Origin: Levilactobacillus yonginensis | GTDB taxonomy: Bacteria > Bacillota > Bacilli > Lactobacillales > Lactobacillaceae | Assembly (NCBI RefSeq): GCF_003946265.1 | Contig: NZ_RHNO01000005.1 | Coordinates: 1-64,000 of the forward strand | Length of the DNA: 64,000 nt | Direction of reading: 5' to 3' | Part shown: piece by piece, positions 25,981-35,047 of the stretch | Numbering within the stretch: position 1 is the stretch's first letter | Layout: each line of letters begins with the position of its first letter | Notes under the pieces: model-generated | Seen by the model: only the letters and a program-made list of their open reading frames with translations | Told to the model about the DNA's origin: nothing | The model's database searches: none | Position numbers and translations under genes: made by a program

Positions 25981-26946
25981 TCAGTCAAAAACGTGAGTCA
26001 GCAAGTGCTGTTGTTGCATGACCCACTGAGTTGAGAGATCCATAACGGCCCGGCAAGCCCGGGTCTTGTCCAACGCGTTTAGCATGACAAAGTCATGGAC
26101 CATCCCCTGGAACCGAACCTGCGTTACCGCCACCCCAACCTGGCGGAGACGACAGGCATAGGCTTCGGCCTCATCGCGAGTCACATCCGCTTCCGCCGTC
26201 AAAATCATGGCGGCCGGTAGTTCCACCAGTTCCGACTGGTCTGCCCTCAGCGGGGCCACCGTACTTTTCTCCCGGTCTGCCGGGTCAGGCGTATACTGGT
26301 CCCAGAACCACTGCATCCCAGCGCCAGCTAAGCCGTAGCCCTCACCAAATTCTTGATATGAGGCCGTCTCGAAGTCCGTATCAGTTACTGGATAATATAA
26401 TAGCTGGCCGGTGATTCTGGGACCCTGCCGTTGCTTGGCCAACAAGGTCATCACGGTGGCTAAATTACCACCAACACCGTCCCCGGCCACAATCAAGTGA
26501 CTGGCATCCCACAGACCGTGAGCGGCCGCCGTTTGGCAAAGGACAGCGTAATTCTGTTCAACCGCCGTAGGATACTGGGCCTCAGGCGCCAATGAATATT
26601 CTGGGAAAATGACCACTGAATGCGTCCTGACCGCTAATTCACGAATTAACTTATCGTGGGTGTGGCTGTCCCCGAAGACCCACCCACCGCCGTGAATGTA
26701 AAAAATCACGGGTAACCGGCCAAATGCACCGATCGGCCTAATGTAGCGGACATTAATAATTCCCCAGTCACCAGTGTCACAAGGTTCATCTTCAATCGTG
26801 ACCTCATCCTTAGCGATGGGGCGGTCCTGAAAATCACTTAACAGTTGCCGGCCGGCATCCGGAATCAGCTCATATGAACGTGGATGGGCGCTATTGTCCT
26901 CACAGACCGCCACCGCTGCTGGTTCTAAAGAAAGTCGTTCCCCCAT
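25981..26946 (-). CDS. HSL-family esterase-like protein with Gly in place of the catalytic Ser
   Basis: 321 residues of the hormone-sensitive-lipase type of alpha/beta hydrolase. The oxyanion motif HGGGWVFGD (near residue 86), the acid in AEADVTRDE (near 253) and the His in GMVHDF (near 288) are present. The nucleophile elbow, normally GDSAGG, reads GDGVGG: the codon at the Ser position is GGT. The protein is otherwise full length without stops, so it looks like a pseudoenzyme rather than a decayed gene, unless this base is an error. It is transcribed alone behind a structured repeat. Confidence 0.82.
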   Translation of the reverse strand: MGERLSLEPAAVAVCEDNSAHPRSYELIPDAGRQLLSDFQDRPIAKDEVTIEDEPCDTGDWGIINVRYIRPIGAFGRLPVIFYIHGGGWVFGDSHTHDKLIRELAVRTHSVVIFPEYSLAPEAQYPTAVEQNYAVLCQTAAAHGLWDASHLIVAGDGVGGNLATVMTLLAKQRQGPRITGQLLYYPVTDTDFETASYQEFGEGYGLAGAGMQWFWDQYTPDPADREKSTVAPLRADQSELVELPAAMILTAEADVTRDEAEAYACRLRQVGVAVTQVRFQGMVHDFVMLNALDKTRACRAVMDLSTQWVMQQQHLLTHVFD

Positions 26947-27034
26947 GTCACAGTCCTCCTCTTTGAAATTCCCAAAAACTAGCGTTACTCATTTATACCC
27001 TGAATCGCCAGCCAATCCAATCGAAGGCCTCGCA

Positions 27035-27243
27035 TAATCGTTTAATAGTTAAACCACCTAACCACGTTCTGGACAAGTAGCGTGAGGTTAGGCGGATAAC
27101 TGCCACTTCAGTAAGATAAATTTAGGGATAGGAAAAGGCCTGAGACTCTTGTCTCAGACCTTCTCCGTTCTTTATCTACAAACTCATATCGCTGAAACGT
27201 GCGCCACCAGACAGTTAACCATCCTGGGACTCACGCTTTATAT
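27035..27243. repeat. Structured intergenic repeat, family 2, copy B
   Basis: CCTAACC/GGTTAGG hairpin (27058-27096), a GGATAACTGCC block, the stem AAGGCCTGAGAC/GTCTCAGACCTT (27140-27164), then CGCTGAAA and a CACGCTT end. Block order matches copy A at 20.4 kb. It lies downstream of the lactonase gene and may terminate it. The remaining gap (26947-27034) shows nothing further. Confidence 0.6.
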
Positions 27244-27248
27244 TTAAT

Positions 27249-28289
27249 TTATGCTGGCAGGACGCTGACGCCTTCTGGCACCATGAAGTCCTTTTGAACC
27301 AACGTTAACTTACCACTCTGGGCGTCCCGTTGATACAACGTGGCGTTGTCAGAATTTTGGTTAACTACCAAGACTAAGCTCTGATCAGCCGTCCAGTTGA
27401 AGTCCCGTGGGAAGTCACCTTCCGTGGAAATCCGTTGAACCAACGTCAGGCTACCATCTTCAGCCGTCGCAAAGACTGCCAAAGAATTGTTGCCCCGGTT
27501 AGACACGTAAACGAACCGACCATCAGCACTCAAGCGAATGGCAGCGGCCCCGTTGTGGGCAGTCCAGTCTTCTGGAATCGTTGACGTAATTTCTTTAACG
27601 GCAAACTTGCCGGCAGCGGCATCGTAGCTCAACGTGGCCACGTTGCTACTCAATTCACCGACCAAGTAAGCAACGTGCTTCTTGTCGTCAAATACAATGT
27701 GCCGGGGACCATAACCAGCTGGTAAATCCAGTTGGCTAACAGCTGAGAGCTTCCCCTCATCTGACACGTCATACAAGTAAACCTTGTCAGAACCCAAGTC
27801 ACAAACGACCAACCGTTTGTCCGGCGTGAGGTCAGCAAAGTGTGGGTGCGGACCATCAGCTTGTTCTGGAGCTGGGCCGACTGGATCTTGATCGATCACC
27901 TTATCAGTTAGCGTCAGGGTACCGTCGGCAGCGATGGCGTAGACCGTTACAGCAGCCGTATGGTAATTGGCCGTAAAGACTAATTGACGAGCTTCATCGA
28001 CCGCCACGTAGGCTGGTGAGGACCCGTTATCCAAGACTTGTTGAATTGCCCGTGGCTTTTCTTCTGAAACATCATAGATGATTAGACCACCGTGTGTGGT
28101 CCCATCAGTTTCCTTTTTGTTGATGACGTATAACCGTTGTGCCTTAGCCTTTGCAATGTAAGTTGGGCTTCCGGCTGACGCCAGCCATTCGCAATCCATG
28201 AGCTTAGGTGTCGCCGTGTCAACGCTGACCCGGTAGATTCCGCGGCTAATTCGCTTGGTGTAAGTCCCAATATAAAACTCTTCCGTCAT
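27249..28289 (-). CDS. 6-phosphogluconolactonase-like seven-bladed propeller lactonase
   Basis: 346 residues from ATG 28289, with AAAGGGG upstream. The sequence follows the YbhE/lactonase family: FYIGTYT start, repeated YV..N..V.VY blades, the GPHPHFA-like motif (DGPHPHFADL near 145) and GYGPRHIVFD near 192. The family converts 6-phosphogluconolactone to 6-phosphogluconate in the oxidative pentose phosphate route, central in heterofermenters, though not all members are tested. Cytoplasmic, single gene. Confidence 0.87.
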   Translation of the reverse strand: MTEEFYIGTYTKRISRGIYRVSVDTATPKLMDCEWLASAGSPTYIAKAKAQRLYVINKKETDGTTHGGLIIYDVSEEKPRAIQQVLDNGSSPAYVAVDEARQLVFTANYHTAAVTVYAIAADGTLTLTDKVIDQDPVGPAPEQADGPHPHFADLTPDKRLVVCDLGSDKVYLYDVSDEGKLSAVSQLDLPAGYGPRHIVFDDKKHVAYLVGELSSNVATLSYDAAAGKFAVKEITSTIPEDWTAHNGAAAIRLSADGRFVYVSNRGNNSLAVFATAEDGSLTLVQRISTEGDFPRDFNWTADQSLVLVVNQNSDNATLYQRDAQSGKLTLVQKDFMVPEGVSVLPA

Positions 28290-28431
28290 ATGTGCTGCCC
28301 CTTTCAACTTAACAAGATATCACTTCTAAGTATAGCACAGCTGATTGGCCTACACCGATTAAGTCACTGGTAACTGTACGCAAAGACCGTTACAATGGGA
28401 ATAAATCGTTTTTTGAAAGGACCCACTATCC

Positions 28432-28878
28432 ATGTCTAGTTTCGAAGGGTACCATCCCCTCTTAACCCCCTTATTTCGTTTCGACTGGCTCACCCGCTTC
28501 AATCTAAAAAACATTGCCGACCTTGCCAACAAGGATCTGGCAGCTACTGCCGAATGGGTCAACACCACCATGCACGACACCATGAGCCGTTCCGCTCTAA
28601 CGTGGGGTATCGAACGGCGTCAGACCCACAAATTGGTTGGTTGGGCTGGTTTCACTGCCTTAGATCTCACCACCCATAAAGGTCAGATTCGGTTCATTGG
28701 CAAACGACTACCAGTGACGGAACAGCAAGAAATCGTTGACCGGTTAGTTAACTTTGGACGGGACGAACTCCAGCTTACGACACTGAAGCTGACCGCTCCC
28801 GAACGCCTGGATGACAGCGTATTGCTTGCTGCCGGCTTCACAAAAACCACCGATGGTCCGTGGACTTGGCACAAATAG
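28432..28878 (+). CDS. GNAT-family acetyltransferase-like protein
   Basis: 148 residues. It has the GNAT layout: a helical start, the central strand WGIERRQTHKLVGWAGF, then the strand-turn QIRFIGKRLPVTEQQEIVDRLV corresponding to the acetyl-CoA loop, and a C-terminal L..AGFTK strand. Closest in feel to RimJ/RimL-type enzymes; the acetyl-CoA loop lacks a clean Q/RxxGxG. Substrate unknown. AAAGGA precedes the ATG by 10 nt and a terminator follows. Confidence 0.72.
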   Translation: MSSFEGYHPLLTPLFRFDWLTRFNLKNIADLANKDLAATAEWVNTTMHDTMSRSALTWGIERRQTHKLVGWAGFTALDLTTHKGQIRFIGKRLPVTEQQEIVDRLVNFGRDELQLTTLKLTAPERLDDSVLLAAGFTKTTDGPWTWHK

Positions 28879-28962
28879 CGTGGCAATTGTTAACCATGAT
28901 ATTCTTCTAGTTGCGACAACAATATGTCATGAGAACAGAAATTTTCAATTAAATAAAACCAA

Positions 28963-28998
28963 AAAAGGTTCCCAGATAATTCGTCTGAGAACCTTTTC
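28963..28998 (+). terminator. Terminator after the acetyltransferase-like gene
   Basis: AAAAGGTTCCCAGA pairs with TCTGAGAACCTTTT around TAATTCG. Confidence 0.85.
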
Positions 28999-29084
28999 GT
29001 TTATTATTCATATCTCTATTTAAATATTTTAAAAATAGACAATCATCTCGTACAAGAAGTGAACATGCTCGAACATTTAACATT

Positions 29085-29222
29085 CTGAATGCTCAGCCAG
29101 CCTAAGCCATGGGCGTCTTTTAAGACTTGGGGCTTTCATGGCTTAAAAGCGAGCGAGAAGCCCGCCCTTTGACTGAAGCGTCCCCACAGTAGTCCCCAGT
29201 CCCTGGCCGCCGGAGCGCAACT
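29085..29222 (-). repeat. Cloverleaf repeat, copy 3 (truncated)
   Basis: The CCATGGGCG..TTAAGAC/GGCTTAAAA hairpin, the GAGAAGCCCG arm and the right closing arm (TCCCCACAG..CCCTGGCCGCCGGAGCG) are present; the left closing arm is missing, so the outer stem cannot form. It ends two bases from the stop of the APC permease gene. Confidence 0.7.
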
Positions 29223-29224
29223 AA

Positions 29225-30814
29225 CTATTCCTCGTTCACCCGTAAGTTAAGTTCCTCAGCAATCTCGAAGGATTCACTGTGATAAGCATCGTGAACACCC
29301 AGGTAGTAACAACCGAGGCTTCCCAATGTTACCAAGACAAAGTCCCACGGATAGGCCGCAAAGCCAACGCCACCAAACTCATGGCTCCCAATCAACGACA
29401 TAATCGTCAACCAGATCATTTCTGCCAATAGCCAGCGGCTCCCCTTCAGACTCGCACGTAAAGCGTGCCAGCCCGCTGGTTGTCGTACTTCATAGTAAAT
29501 GTAGAAGACGAGGCCGAGGGCAATGACCCCAAAGACTTCGATGGTGGTTGGCCACTTAGCCCAGTAGATAGCCAGACTGGCCAAAATGTACGCCAGTGGC
29601 GACCACCAGTGCACCGCGTGCAGGCGGAATGGCCGAATAAAGTTGGGTGCCTGACGTCGTAACGCTGTCACCGTGACCGGACCCGTCAGGTAAGCAATCA
29701 ACGTAGACGTCGAAATCACGTTAGATAGTGCGCTCCAATTACGGAACCCAGCGACCAACACCACCCCTAGTAGCATGTTGACGACCATCGCCCGCCGAGG
29801 TGTCTGATACTTGCGGTTAACTTCACCCAATTTGGTCGGCATGTGCTTACTCCCCGTCATGGCAGCTAACGCCCGACTGGTGGTCGCCACGAAGGAAACC
29901 CCAGTTCCAAACGGTGAAACGAACGCATCCAGGTATAACAGTGTCGACAGCCAGCCAAGGTTTAATAGAATGGCAATATCTGCGAATGGTGACTGGAAGT
30001 TTACACCGTGCCAACCGTGAGCCAGGTTCCCAGCTGGAACTGCCCCAATGAAGGCTACCTGTAGCATCGTGTAGATAACGGCACTAATGCTGAAGGCAAT
30101 CACGATACTCCAAAAGATATTCTTCTCTGGATGTTCAATTTCATTTCCCATGTTAATGGTCGTTTGAAAAGCATTGTAAGAAAAGATAATTCCGGCAGCC
30201 GTGGTCGCTGAGAAAATCGACGCACTACCGCTTGGCATGAACCCGGCCGCATGGGCAAAATTTTGGGAGTCAAACCCGGTCCAAATCAACACGATAATGG
30301 TCAGTGTTGGAATCAATAATTTGAACATCGAAATAAAACTCGTAAACCGGGTCAGTAACTTGACCGACCAAAAGTTTAAGAGGGTAAAAGCCAGAATAAA
30401 GAGAAAGACAATCACTAATCCCTCGTTGGTAATATTACCAGCCTTAAGAAAGCCCCGCGTCCAATTAGCCCAACTCCAGGGCCATGAACTCATATACTGT
30501 ACCGCTGCCACGGCTTCGATCGGAATAATCGTCAAGAGTGACAACCAATTCGACCAACCGGCAACGAACCCCAGTAACGGGCCATGTGAAAAAGCGGCGT
30601 ACTGACTCATCCCACCGCTCGTCGGGAACATCGTCCCAAGTTCAATATAATTTAACGCAATCAGGCCAATCACGATGGCCCCCAATATCCAGGACAGAAT
30701 GGAAGCGGGTCCCGCGATTTGAGCAGCCATCCCCGCGCCGAACAGCCAGCCGGACCCAATGATGGCGCTCAGCGTTAACATGATCAAAGAAAATAAACTC
30801 ATTTTGCGCTTCAT
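29225..30814 (-). CDS. APC-family amino acid permease
   Basis: 529 residues with about 12-14 membrane helices. The APC opening SAIIGSGWLFG (near residue 17) and the FSYNAFQTTINMGNEIEHPE segment near 215 are typical of the family. It imports or exchanges an amino acid; the substrate cannot be told. ATG 30814 follows GAGGA. No decarboxylase or other pathway gene is adjacent. No hairpin terminator lies after the stop, which abuts a truncated cloverleaf repeat. Confidence 0.85.
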   Translation of the reverse strand: MKRKMSLFSLIMLTLSAIIGSGWLFGAGMAAQIAGPASILSWILGAIVIGLIALNYIELGTMFPTSGGMSQYAAFSHGPLLGFVAGWSNWLSLLTIIPIEAVAAVQYMSSWPWSWANWTRGFLKAGNITNEGLVIVFLFILAFTLLNFWSVKLLTRFTSFISMFKLLIPTLTIIVLIWTGFDSQNFAHAAGFMPSGSASIFSATTAAGIIFSYNAFQTTINMGNEIEHPEKNIFWSIVIAFSISAVIYTMLQVAFIGAVPAGNLAHGWHGVNFQSPFADIAILLNLGWLSTLLYLDAFVSPFGTGVSFVATTSRALAAMTGSKHMPTKLGEVNRKYQTPRRAMVVNMLLGVVLVAGFRNWSALSNVISTSTLIAYLTGPVTVTALRRQAPNFIRPFRLHAVHWWSPLAYILASLAIYWAKWPTTIEVFGVIALGLVFYIYYEVRQPAGWHALRASLKGSRWLLAEMIWLTIMSLIGSHEFGGVGFAAYPWDFVLVTLGSLGCYYLGVHDAYHSESFEIAEELNLRVNEE

Positions 30815-30897
30815 GCCAGTTTCCTCACTTTCACAGAGATGTTTGCCCTATTGTACACTACGTCTCCGTCAAAATGTAAAGAATCCCGGAATTTCCA

Positions 30898-31614
30898 TTA
30901 GAATAATTGACCGACGTAATAGTGAATAAACATCGTAATAATACCGACGATGACGTTACGAATAATTGCCGTCTTAACTAAGCCACGGCCCAGCTTAGCG
31001 CTCAGGTACCCGGTTAACGTTACGGACAATAGCACAGCCACAATGGTCGCTGGCCACTGAGTTGCTGCTGGAAATACCGTCATGGCAACGAGTGGGAAAG
31101 TCCCCCCCAGGGCCGCTGCAAACAGGGAAGAAAAAGCTGCATCCCAGGGATTCATGTAATGGCCCAGTTGGATATCTTCCTTGACGTTAACGACCGTGGC
31201 CAATGCGTCCTTGTGCATTAAGTCCTTCGCAATTGCCAAAGACGTTTCGGGTGTCACGCCCCGTTCCTCGTAAAACTTTTGAACGGCGGCTTGTTGATCA
31301 GCGAAATTGCTCTCCAATAAGGCTTGTTCTTTAGCCACCGCAGCCTGTTCAGTATCTTTTTGCGTACTGACTGAGGCGTATTCACCAGATGCCATTGAAA
31401 ACGCACAAGCCAGCAAGTCGGCTAACCCGGCAATAAAAATCGTAAACTGGTTAGTAGTGGCCGCAGCAACACTAAAAAGTACCCCAACGACGGTTAGAAT
31501 ACCGTCGTTAGAACCCAACACTCCGGCCCGCAACGTGTTCAATTTTTCATCCATAGTTTGATGTTGCTTTTGTTTCTTTTGATTTTTTTCGTGAACCTCT
31601 TCGTTTACTTCCAT
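30898..31614 (-). CDS. VIT1/CCC1-family metal transporter, second copy
   Basis: 238 residues. A Lys/Gln-rich N-terminal stretch precedes the VIT1 core: RAGVLGSNDGILTVVGVLF (near residue 29), SMASGEYASVSTQKD (near 74) and two further helix pairs. The family moves Fe2+ or Mn2+ across membranes. It lies 12 bp downstream of a paralogue, with which it shares the layout but only partial identity. The neighbouring Fur-family gene suggests metal-related control. Confidence 0.87.
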   Translation of the reverse strand: MEVNEEVHEKNQKKQKQHQTMDEKLNTLRAGVLGSNDGILTVVGVLFSVAAATTNQFTIFIAGLADLLACAFSMASGEYASVSTQKDTEQAAVAKEQALLESNFADQQAAVQKFYEERGVTPETSLAIAKDLMHKDALATVVNVKEDIQLGHYMNPWDAAFSSLFAAALGGTFPLVAMTVFPAATQWPATIVAVLLSVTLTGYLSAKLGRGLVKTAIIRNVIVGIITMFIHYYVGQLF

Positions 31615-31626
31615 CTTCGGACCCCC

Positions 31627-32313
31627 CTAGGCAAATAGATGGCCGATGCCGTAAGTGACGAGCATCGTCAAAATCCCAGCGATTACGTTACGCATGGTTC
31701 CGTTGCGACGGTTGGCATTGCCCAACGTAGCGGCCACGTACCCTGTAATCGATAATGCAATCACCACCGCAATGAACGTTCCCAGAATCCGCCAGTCCTT
31801 TGGCAACAAGCTAATTGAGACCAAGGGTAAAATCGAACCAGTGGGAAACGAAATCATCGAAGCAATTGCCGCTGAGAAGGGGTTGGTGTATTCACCAACG
31901 TTAAACCCAAACCGTTCTCGAACGCTGGCTTTGACTGGATCACTGGCCATCATTTCCTTAGTCGCCTGAGCGGCTAATTCCGGCTTAATCCCACTCGCAA
32001 TGTATTTTTCTCGAATGAAATCAACCTCACCCTGATAATCATCATCCAACGCCGTGGTCTGGGTTTCAATCGCTTTACGCTGCGCATCCTTTTGGGTGTT
32101 GACGGAGACGTACTCGCCCATCGCCATGGACACCGTACCCGCAATCATGCCGGCAATCCCAGAAATAAAAATTGCAAAACTACTAGTGGCCGCCCCAGCA
32201 ACCCCCACAACGATCCCAGCAACGGAAAGGATACCATCGTTGGCGCCCATCACGCTCGCCCGTAACACGTTGATCCGTTGGGCCAGTGTTGCTGGCTTCT
32301 TATTCTTTTTCAT
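31627..32313 (-). CDS. VIT1/CCC1-family metal transporter, first copy
   Basis: 228 residues with RASVMGANDGILSVAGIVVG (near residue 17), SMAMGEYVSVNTQKD (near 58) and C-terminal helix pairs. It is the promoter-proximal member of a tandem pair, divergent from the Fur-family gene. Probable iron or manganese export or detoxification; direction and metal not predictable from sequence. Confidence 0.87.
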   Translation of the reverse strand: MKKNKKPATLAQRINVLRASVMGANDGILSVAGIVVGVAGAATSSFAIFISGIAGMIAGTVSMAMGEYVSVNTQKDAQRKAIETQTTALDDDYQGEVDFIREKYIASGIKPELAAQATKEMMASDPVKASVRERFGFNVGEYTNPFSAAIASMISFPTGSILPLVSISLLPKDWRILGTFIAVVIALSITGYVAATLGNANRRNGTMRNVIAGILTMLVTYGIGHLFA

Positions 32314-32594
32314 CGTATCTACCCCCTGAATTTACACACAAACTTCTCTTACCCATCTTAACACGAGTTGTAAATAAAAGTTTGGGACAACAAACAATTT
32401 CTGAGTAATTTAGAACCATTATTACTTAACAACAAATCTATTGTACTCTTTGGCCGCCAAAAGTAAATGGTCGAGATTGAAAAATTTCATTTTAATGACA
32501 AGCGATTCTAAAGTGAGCAGAACACTGGCACTCTCGTCAAAATGTGGTTTAATAGAGTCAAACTAGATTCATTCTAAAAAAAGGAGGGAAAACC

Positions 32595-33083
32595 TTGGCT
32601 AGTCAGCAACAACTTTTAAATCAGGCACTACAAACCCTGAAGGAACACCACGTCCGGGTGACCCCGCAACGCCAAATCATCTTAACTTACCTGGTGACCC
32701 ACCATAACCATCCCGCCGTTGAAACCATCTTCACAGCATTGGCTGAGCAACTGCCCAACCTCAGTATGGCAACGGTCTACAACACATTAAATCTGTTAGT
32801 TGATCTGGGAATCGTTATCGAACTTCCCAACGACAATGGCGGTATTCGCTATGACTTCTATGGGCGCCCCCACTACCACGTTATCTGTGAAAACTGCGGT
32901 AAAATAACGGATGTCTTCACGCCCGCCTTCGAGCAGATCGAAGAGACCCTGAACGCGGAAGCCAAAAAACAAACGGGTTACCTGATTACCAGCAATCACG
33001 TCGAAGTTTACGGACTGTGTCCAGAGTGTCAGCAAAAACTTCACATCGATCCGACCCGCCAAACCTGGGCGACCGAAAAGTAA
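32595..33083 (+). CDS. Fur-family metalloregulator (PerR/Fur type)
   Basis: 162 residues from TTG 32595, 6 nt after AAGGAGGG. The winged-helix domain reads RVTPQRQIILTYL near residue 19 and LSMATVYNTLNLL near 55. Metal ligands include HYHVICENCG near 95 and a second CxxC (CPEC near 142), which form the structural zinc site. The family senses iron, manganese, zinc or peroxide. It is divergent from the VIT1 pair, a likely target. The 280-bp spacer is A/T-rich but I cannot assign a clear box. Confidence 0.88.
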   Translation: MASQQQLLNQALQTLKEHHVRVTPQRQIILTYLVTHHNHPAVETIFTALAEQLPNLSMATVYNTLNLLVDLGIVIELPNDNGGIRYDFYGRPHYHVICENCGKITDVFTPAFEQIEETLNAEAKKQTGYLITSNHVEVYGLCPECQQKLHIDPTRQTWATEK

Positions 33084-33102
33084 CCGGCACCAATCCAGCC
33101 AT

Positions 33103-33139
33103 AGCGGCGTTCCCTCTATCTGACGGAATGCCGCTTTTT
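33103..33139 (+). terminator. Terminator after the Fur-family gene
   Basis: AGCGGCGTTCC pairs with GGAATGCCGCT followed by T5. The following leader (33140-33396) contains small GGCG/CGCC and GACCC/GGGTC hairpins and the promoter of the amidase gene. Confidence 0.85.
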
Positions 33140-33396
33140 AACTTGCCATAAAGCCCGGTCTAACAATATTACAAGGACGTTACAGGTGTCGTAAAGTTTT
33201 AATCTATTTGAAAACACGGCGAACAAACGCCGCGATACTCGTTATTACCATCGTAATATAAGCCCTGAAGCCCCGTGTGACGGTTGTCTGGGCGTCTAAT
33301 AATGTTTATAGTTGATAACGAATGATAAATAAGTCGAGTAAACGACCCATTAACGGGTCCCTTAAATTTAGAAAAGAAAGTACGAGGATGATTAGG

Positions 33397-34503
33397 GTGA
33401 AAATGCACAAAGTCGTTTTAACTGCAGTGGCCGCACTAGGGGCTATCGGTATCTTTGGTGCCACATCAATGACAACTGCCAATGCTGCATCGTCAAAGGT
33501 CAACAACTACATCAGCAGTAAGAATATCAAACCTGCTAAAGTAACTAAGAGTATTTGGAGTGGTTTTCCTAAGAACAAGTACCGTCATGGTAAGGGTAAG
33601 CCAGAAGGAGTCGTTGTTCACGAAACGGCCAACCCATCCTCAACCATTTACAACGAAATTGCCTACATGAAGCGTAACTATAACAACGCCTTCGTTCACA
33701 GTTTCGTTGACGGTTCCCGGATCATCAACATTGCCAACACGGACTACTTAGCTTGGGGTGTTGGTTACCCTGGTAACGCCCGTTTCGTTCAATTCGAACA
33801 AGTCGAGGTGCACAGTAAGTCTGCCTTTGCCCACGAAGTTGCTAACGCTTCTTGGTACACGGCTTACCTTCTGAACAAGTACAACTTAAAGCCTAACGAT
33901 GCTGCCTACGACTACAAAGGCACTGTTTGGTCCCATAAGGCCGTTGCTCACAAACTTGGTGGTTCAACACATACCGACCCAATCGGTTACTACGCTTCCG
34001 CTGGGAAGAAGTACTTTGGTCAAAAGTACACCATGGCTGCCTTCTACAAGATGGTCAAGTCATACTACAACGACATGAACGCAACGAAGCACACGAAGCT
34101 GGCCAGCGCGACCTACACGTCCGTTAACCAGGAAGCTAAGTTGAGCAGCAAGTACACCAAGTACTACCTGTACAACCACGTTAAGGGTGCCAACAAAAAC
34201 GCCAAGCGCCAAAGTTGGTCCAAGATTGCGCCTAAGGTTGGCAAGTCTTACAGCATCGACATGACCGCTAAGAAGAGCAATGGTACCACGTGGTACCGAA
34301 TCAAGCCTTCTAAGGACTCGACCAGCAAGACCCGTTACTGGGTTTATTCCGGTAACCTGACAAACGTTCAAGACGTTGCCACGGAAACGGCCAGTGCTAC
34401 CAGCACTAGCACCAGCTCTGAAAACAACGCCGCCAACAGTTCAAGTGCTACTGAATCCTCTGTTAGTTCTTCTAGCGCTAGCTCAGTAAGTAGCAGCAAC
34501 TAA
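33397..34503 (+). CDS. Secreted N-acetylmuramoyl-L-alanine amidase with SH3-like domain
   Basis: About 368 residues from GTG 33397 behind GAGG; an in-frame ATG at 33388 is possible. A Sec signal peptide ends in TTANA. An amidase_2 domain (about residues 55-215) carries the zinc-site His residues in VVVHETANP, FVHSFVDG and THTDPIGY. A cell-wall-binding SH3-like region (about 230-335) and a Ser/Thr-rich tail follow. It cuts the muramic acid-alanine bond of peptidoglycan outside the cell. Monocistronic with a strong terminator. Confidence 0.87.
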   Translation: MKMHKVVLTAVAALGAIGIFGATSMTTANAASSKVNNYISSKNIKPAKVTKSIWSGFPKNKYRHGKGKPEGVVVHETANPSSTIYNEIAYMKRNYNNAFVHSFVDGSRIINIANTDYLAWGVGYPGNARFVQFEQVEVHSKSAFAHEVANASWYTAYLLNKYNLKPNDAAYDYKGTVWSHKAVAHKLGGSTHTDPIGYYASAGKKYFGQKYTMAAFYKMVKSYYNDMNATKHTKLASATYTSVNQEAKLSSKYTKYYLYNHVKGANKNAKRQSWSKIAPKVGKSYSIDMTAKKSNGTTWYRIKPSKDSTSKTRYWVYSGNLTNVQDVATETASATSTSTSSENNAANSSSATESSVSSSSASSVSSSN

Positions 34504-34518
34504 ATTTAACATTTCTAA

Positions 34519-34552
34519 CGACCATCCATTTGTCTGGGTGGTCGTTTTTTTG
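34519..34552 (+). terminator. Terminator after the amidase
   Basis: ACGACCATCC pairs with GGGTGGTCGT, then T7. Confidence 0.88.
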
Positions 34553-34583
34553 TACTTCTAATTCGGTAGTTGATCGTTAAAGT

Positions 34584-34754
34584 AGCGGTCAGGGGTGGGG
34601 CCCGCTGTGGGGACGCTTCAGCCTGAGGACCGGGCTTCTCGCTCGATTTGAAGCCAGGACAGCCCACCTGTCTTCAAAGTCGCCCATGCCGTAAGCTAGT
34701 AGCCCACTAGCTAACGCCATTTTCACGGCCGGCCCCACCCCTGACCACCTCCGC
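34584..34754 (+). repeat. Cloverleaf repeat, copy 4
   Basis: Closing stem GGTCAGGGGTGGGGCC / GGCCCCACCCCTGACC. Hairpins: GAGAAGCCCG arm, TTTGAAGCCAGG/CCTGTCTTCAAA, and AGCTAGT/ACTAGCT. It follows the amidase terminator. The 290 bp after it (to 35047) show only a small CGTCGAC/GTCGACG hairpin (34913-34943). Confidence 0.8.
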
Positions 34755-35047
34755 TTTGATTGATCATTACCACCTCATCAGTGCAAACCAACGCTCATAG
34801 TGGCGTCAGTACTAACTGATATTGCCACTGAAGACCACTTAATCTACTTACAAACTCTCACCCCAAGATTACTGCATTGCCATAGGATTCAAATTAATTG
34901 CCTACAAAAACGTCGTCGACACCTCTCATTAGAGATTGTCGACGACTATTTTAGTCATACTTTATAGCTCCCTAAGCGACCACTAACCAGTTATCACACT
35001 AACCGCTGTAAATGACCAATCAGTTTCAACAAAATAACACTATGTTA

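Noticed and set aside
32314-32594. PerR/Fur box between the VIT1 genes and the Fur-family gene
   Set aside because: Only weak A/T-rich matches were seen, not better than expected for this composition.
34584-34754. Cloverleaf repeats as tRNA-like genes or CRISPR repeats
   Set aside because: No anticodon arm of 5 bp with a 7-nt loop, no T-loop, and no regular spacer array.
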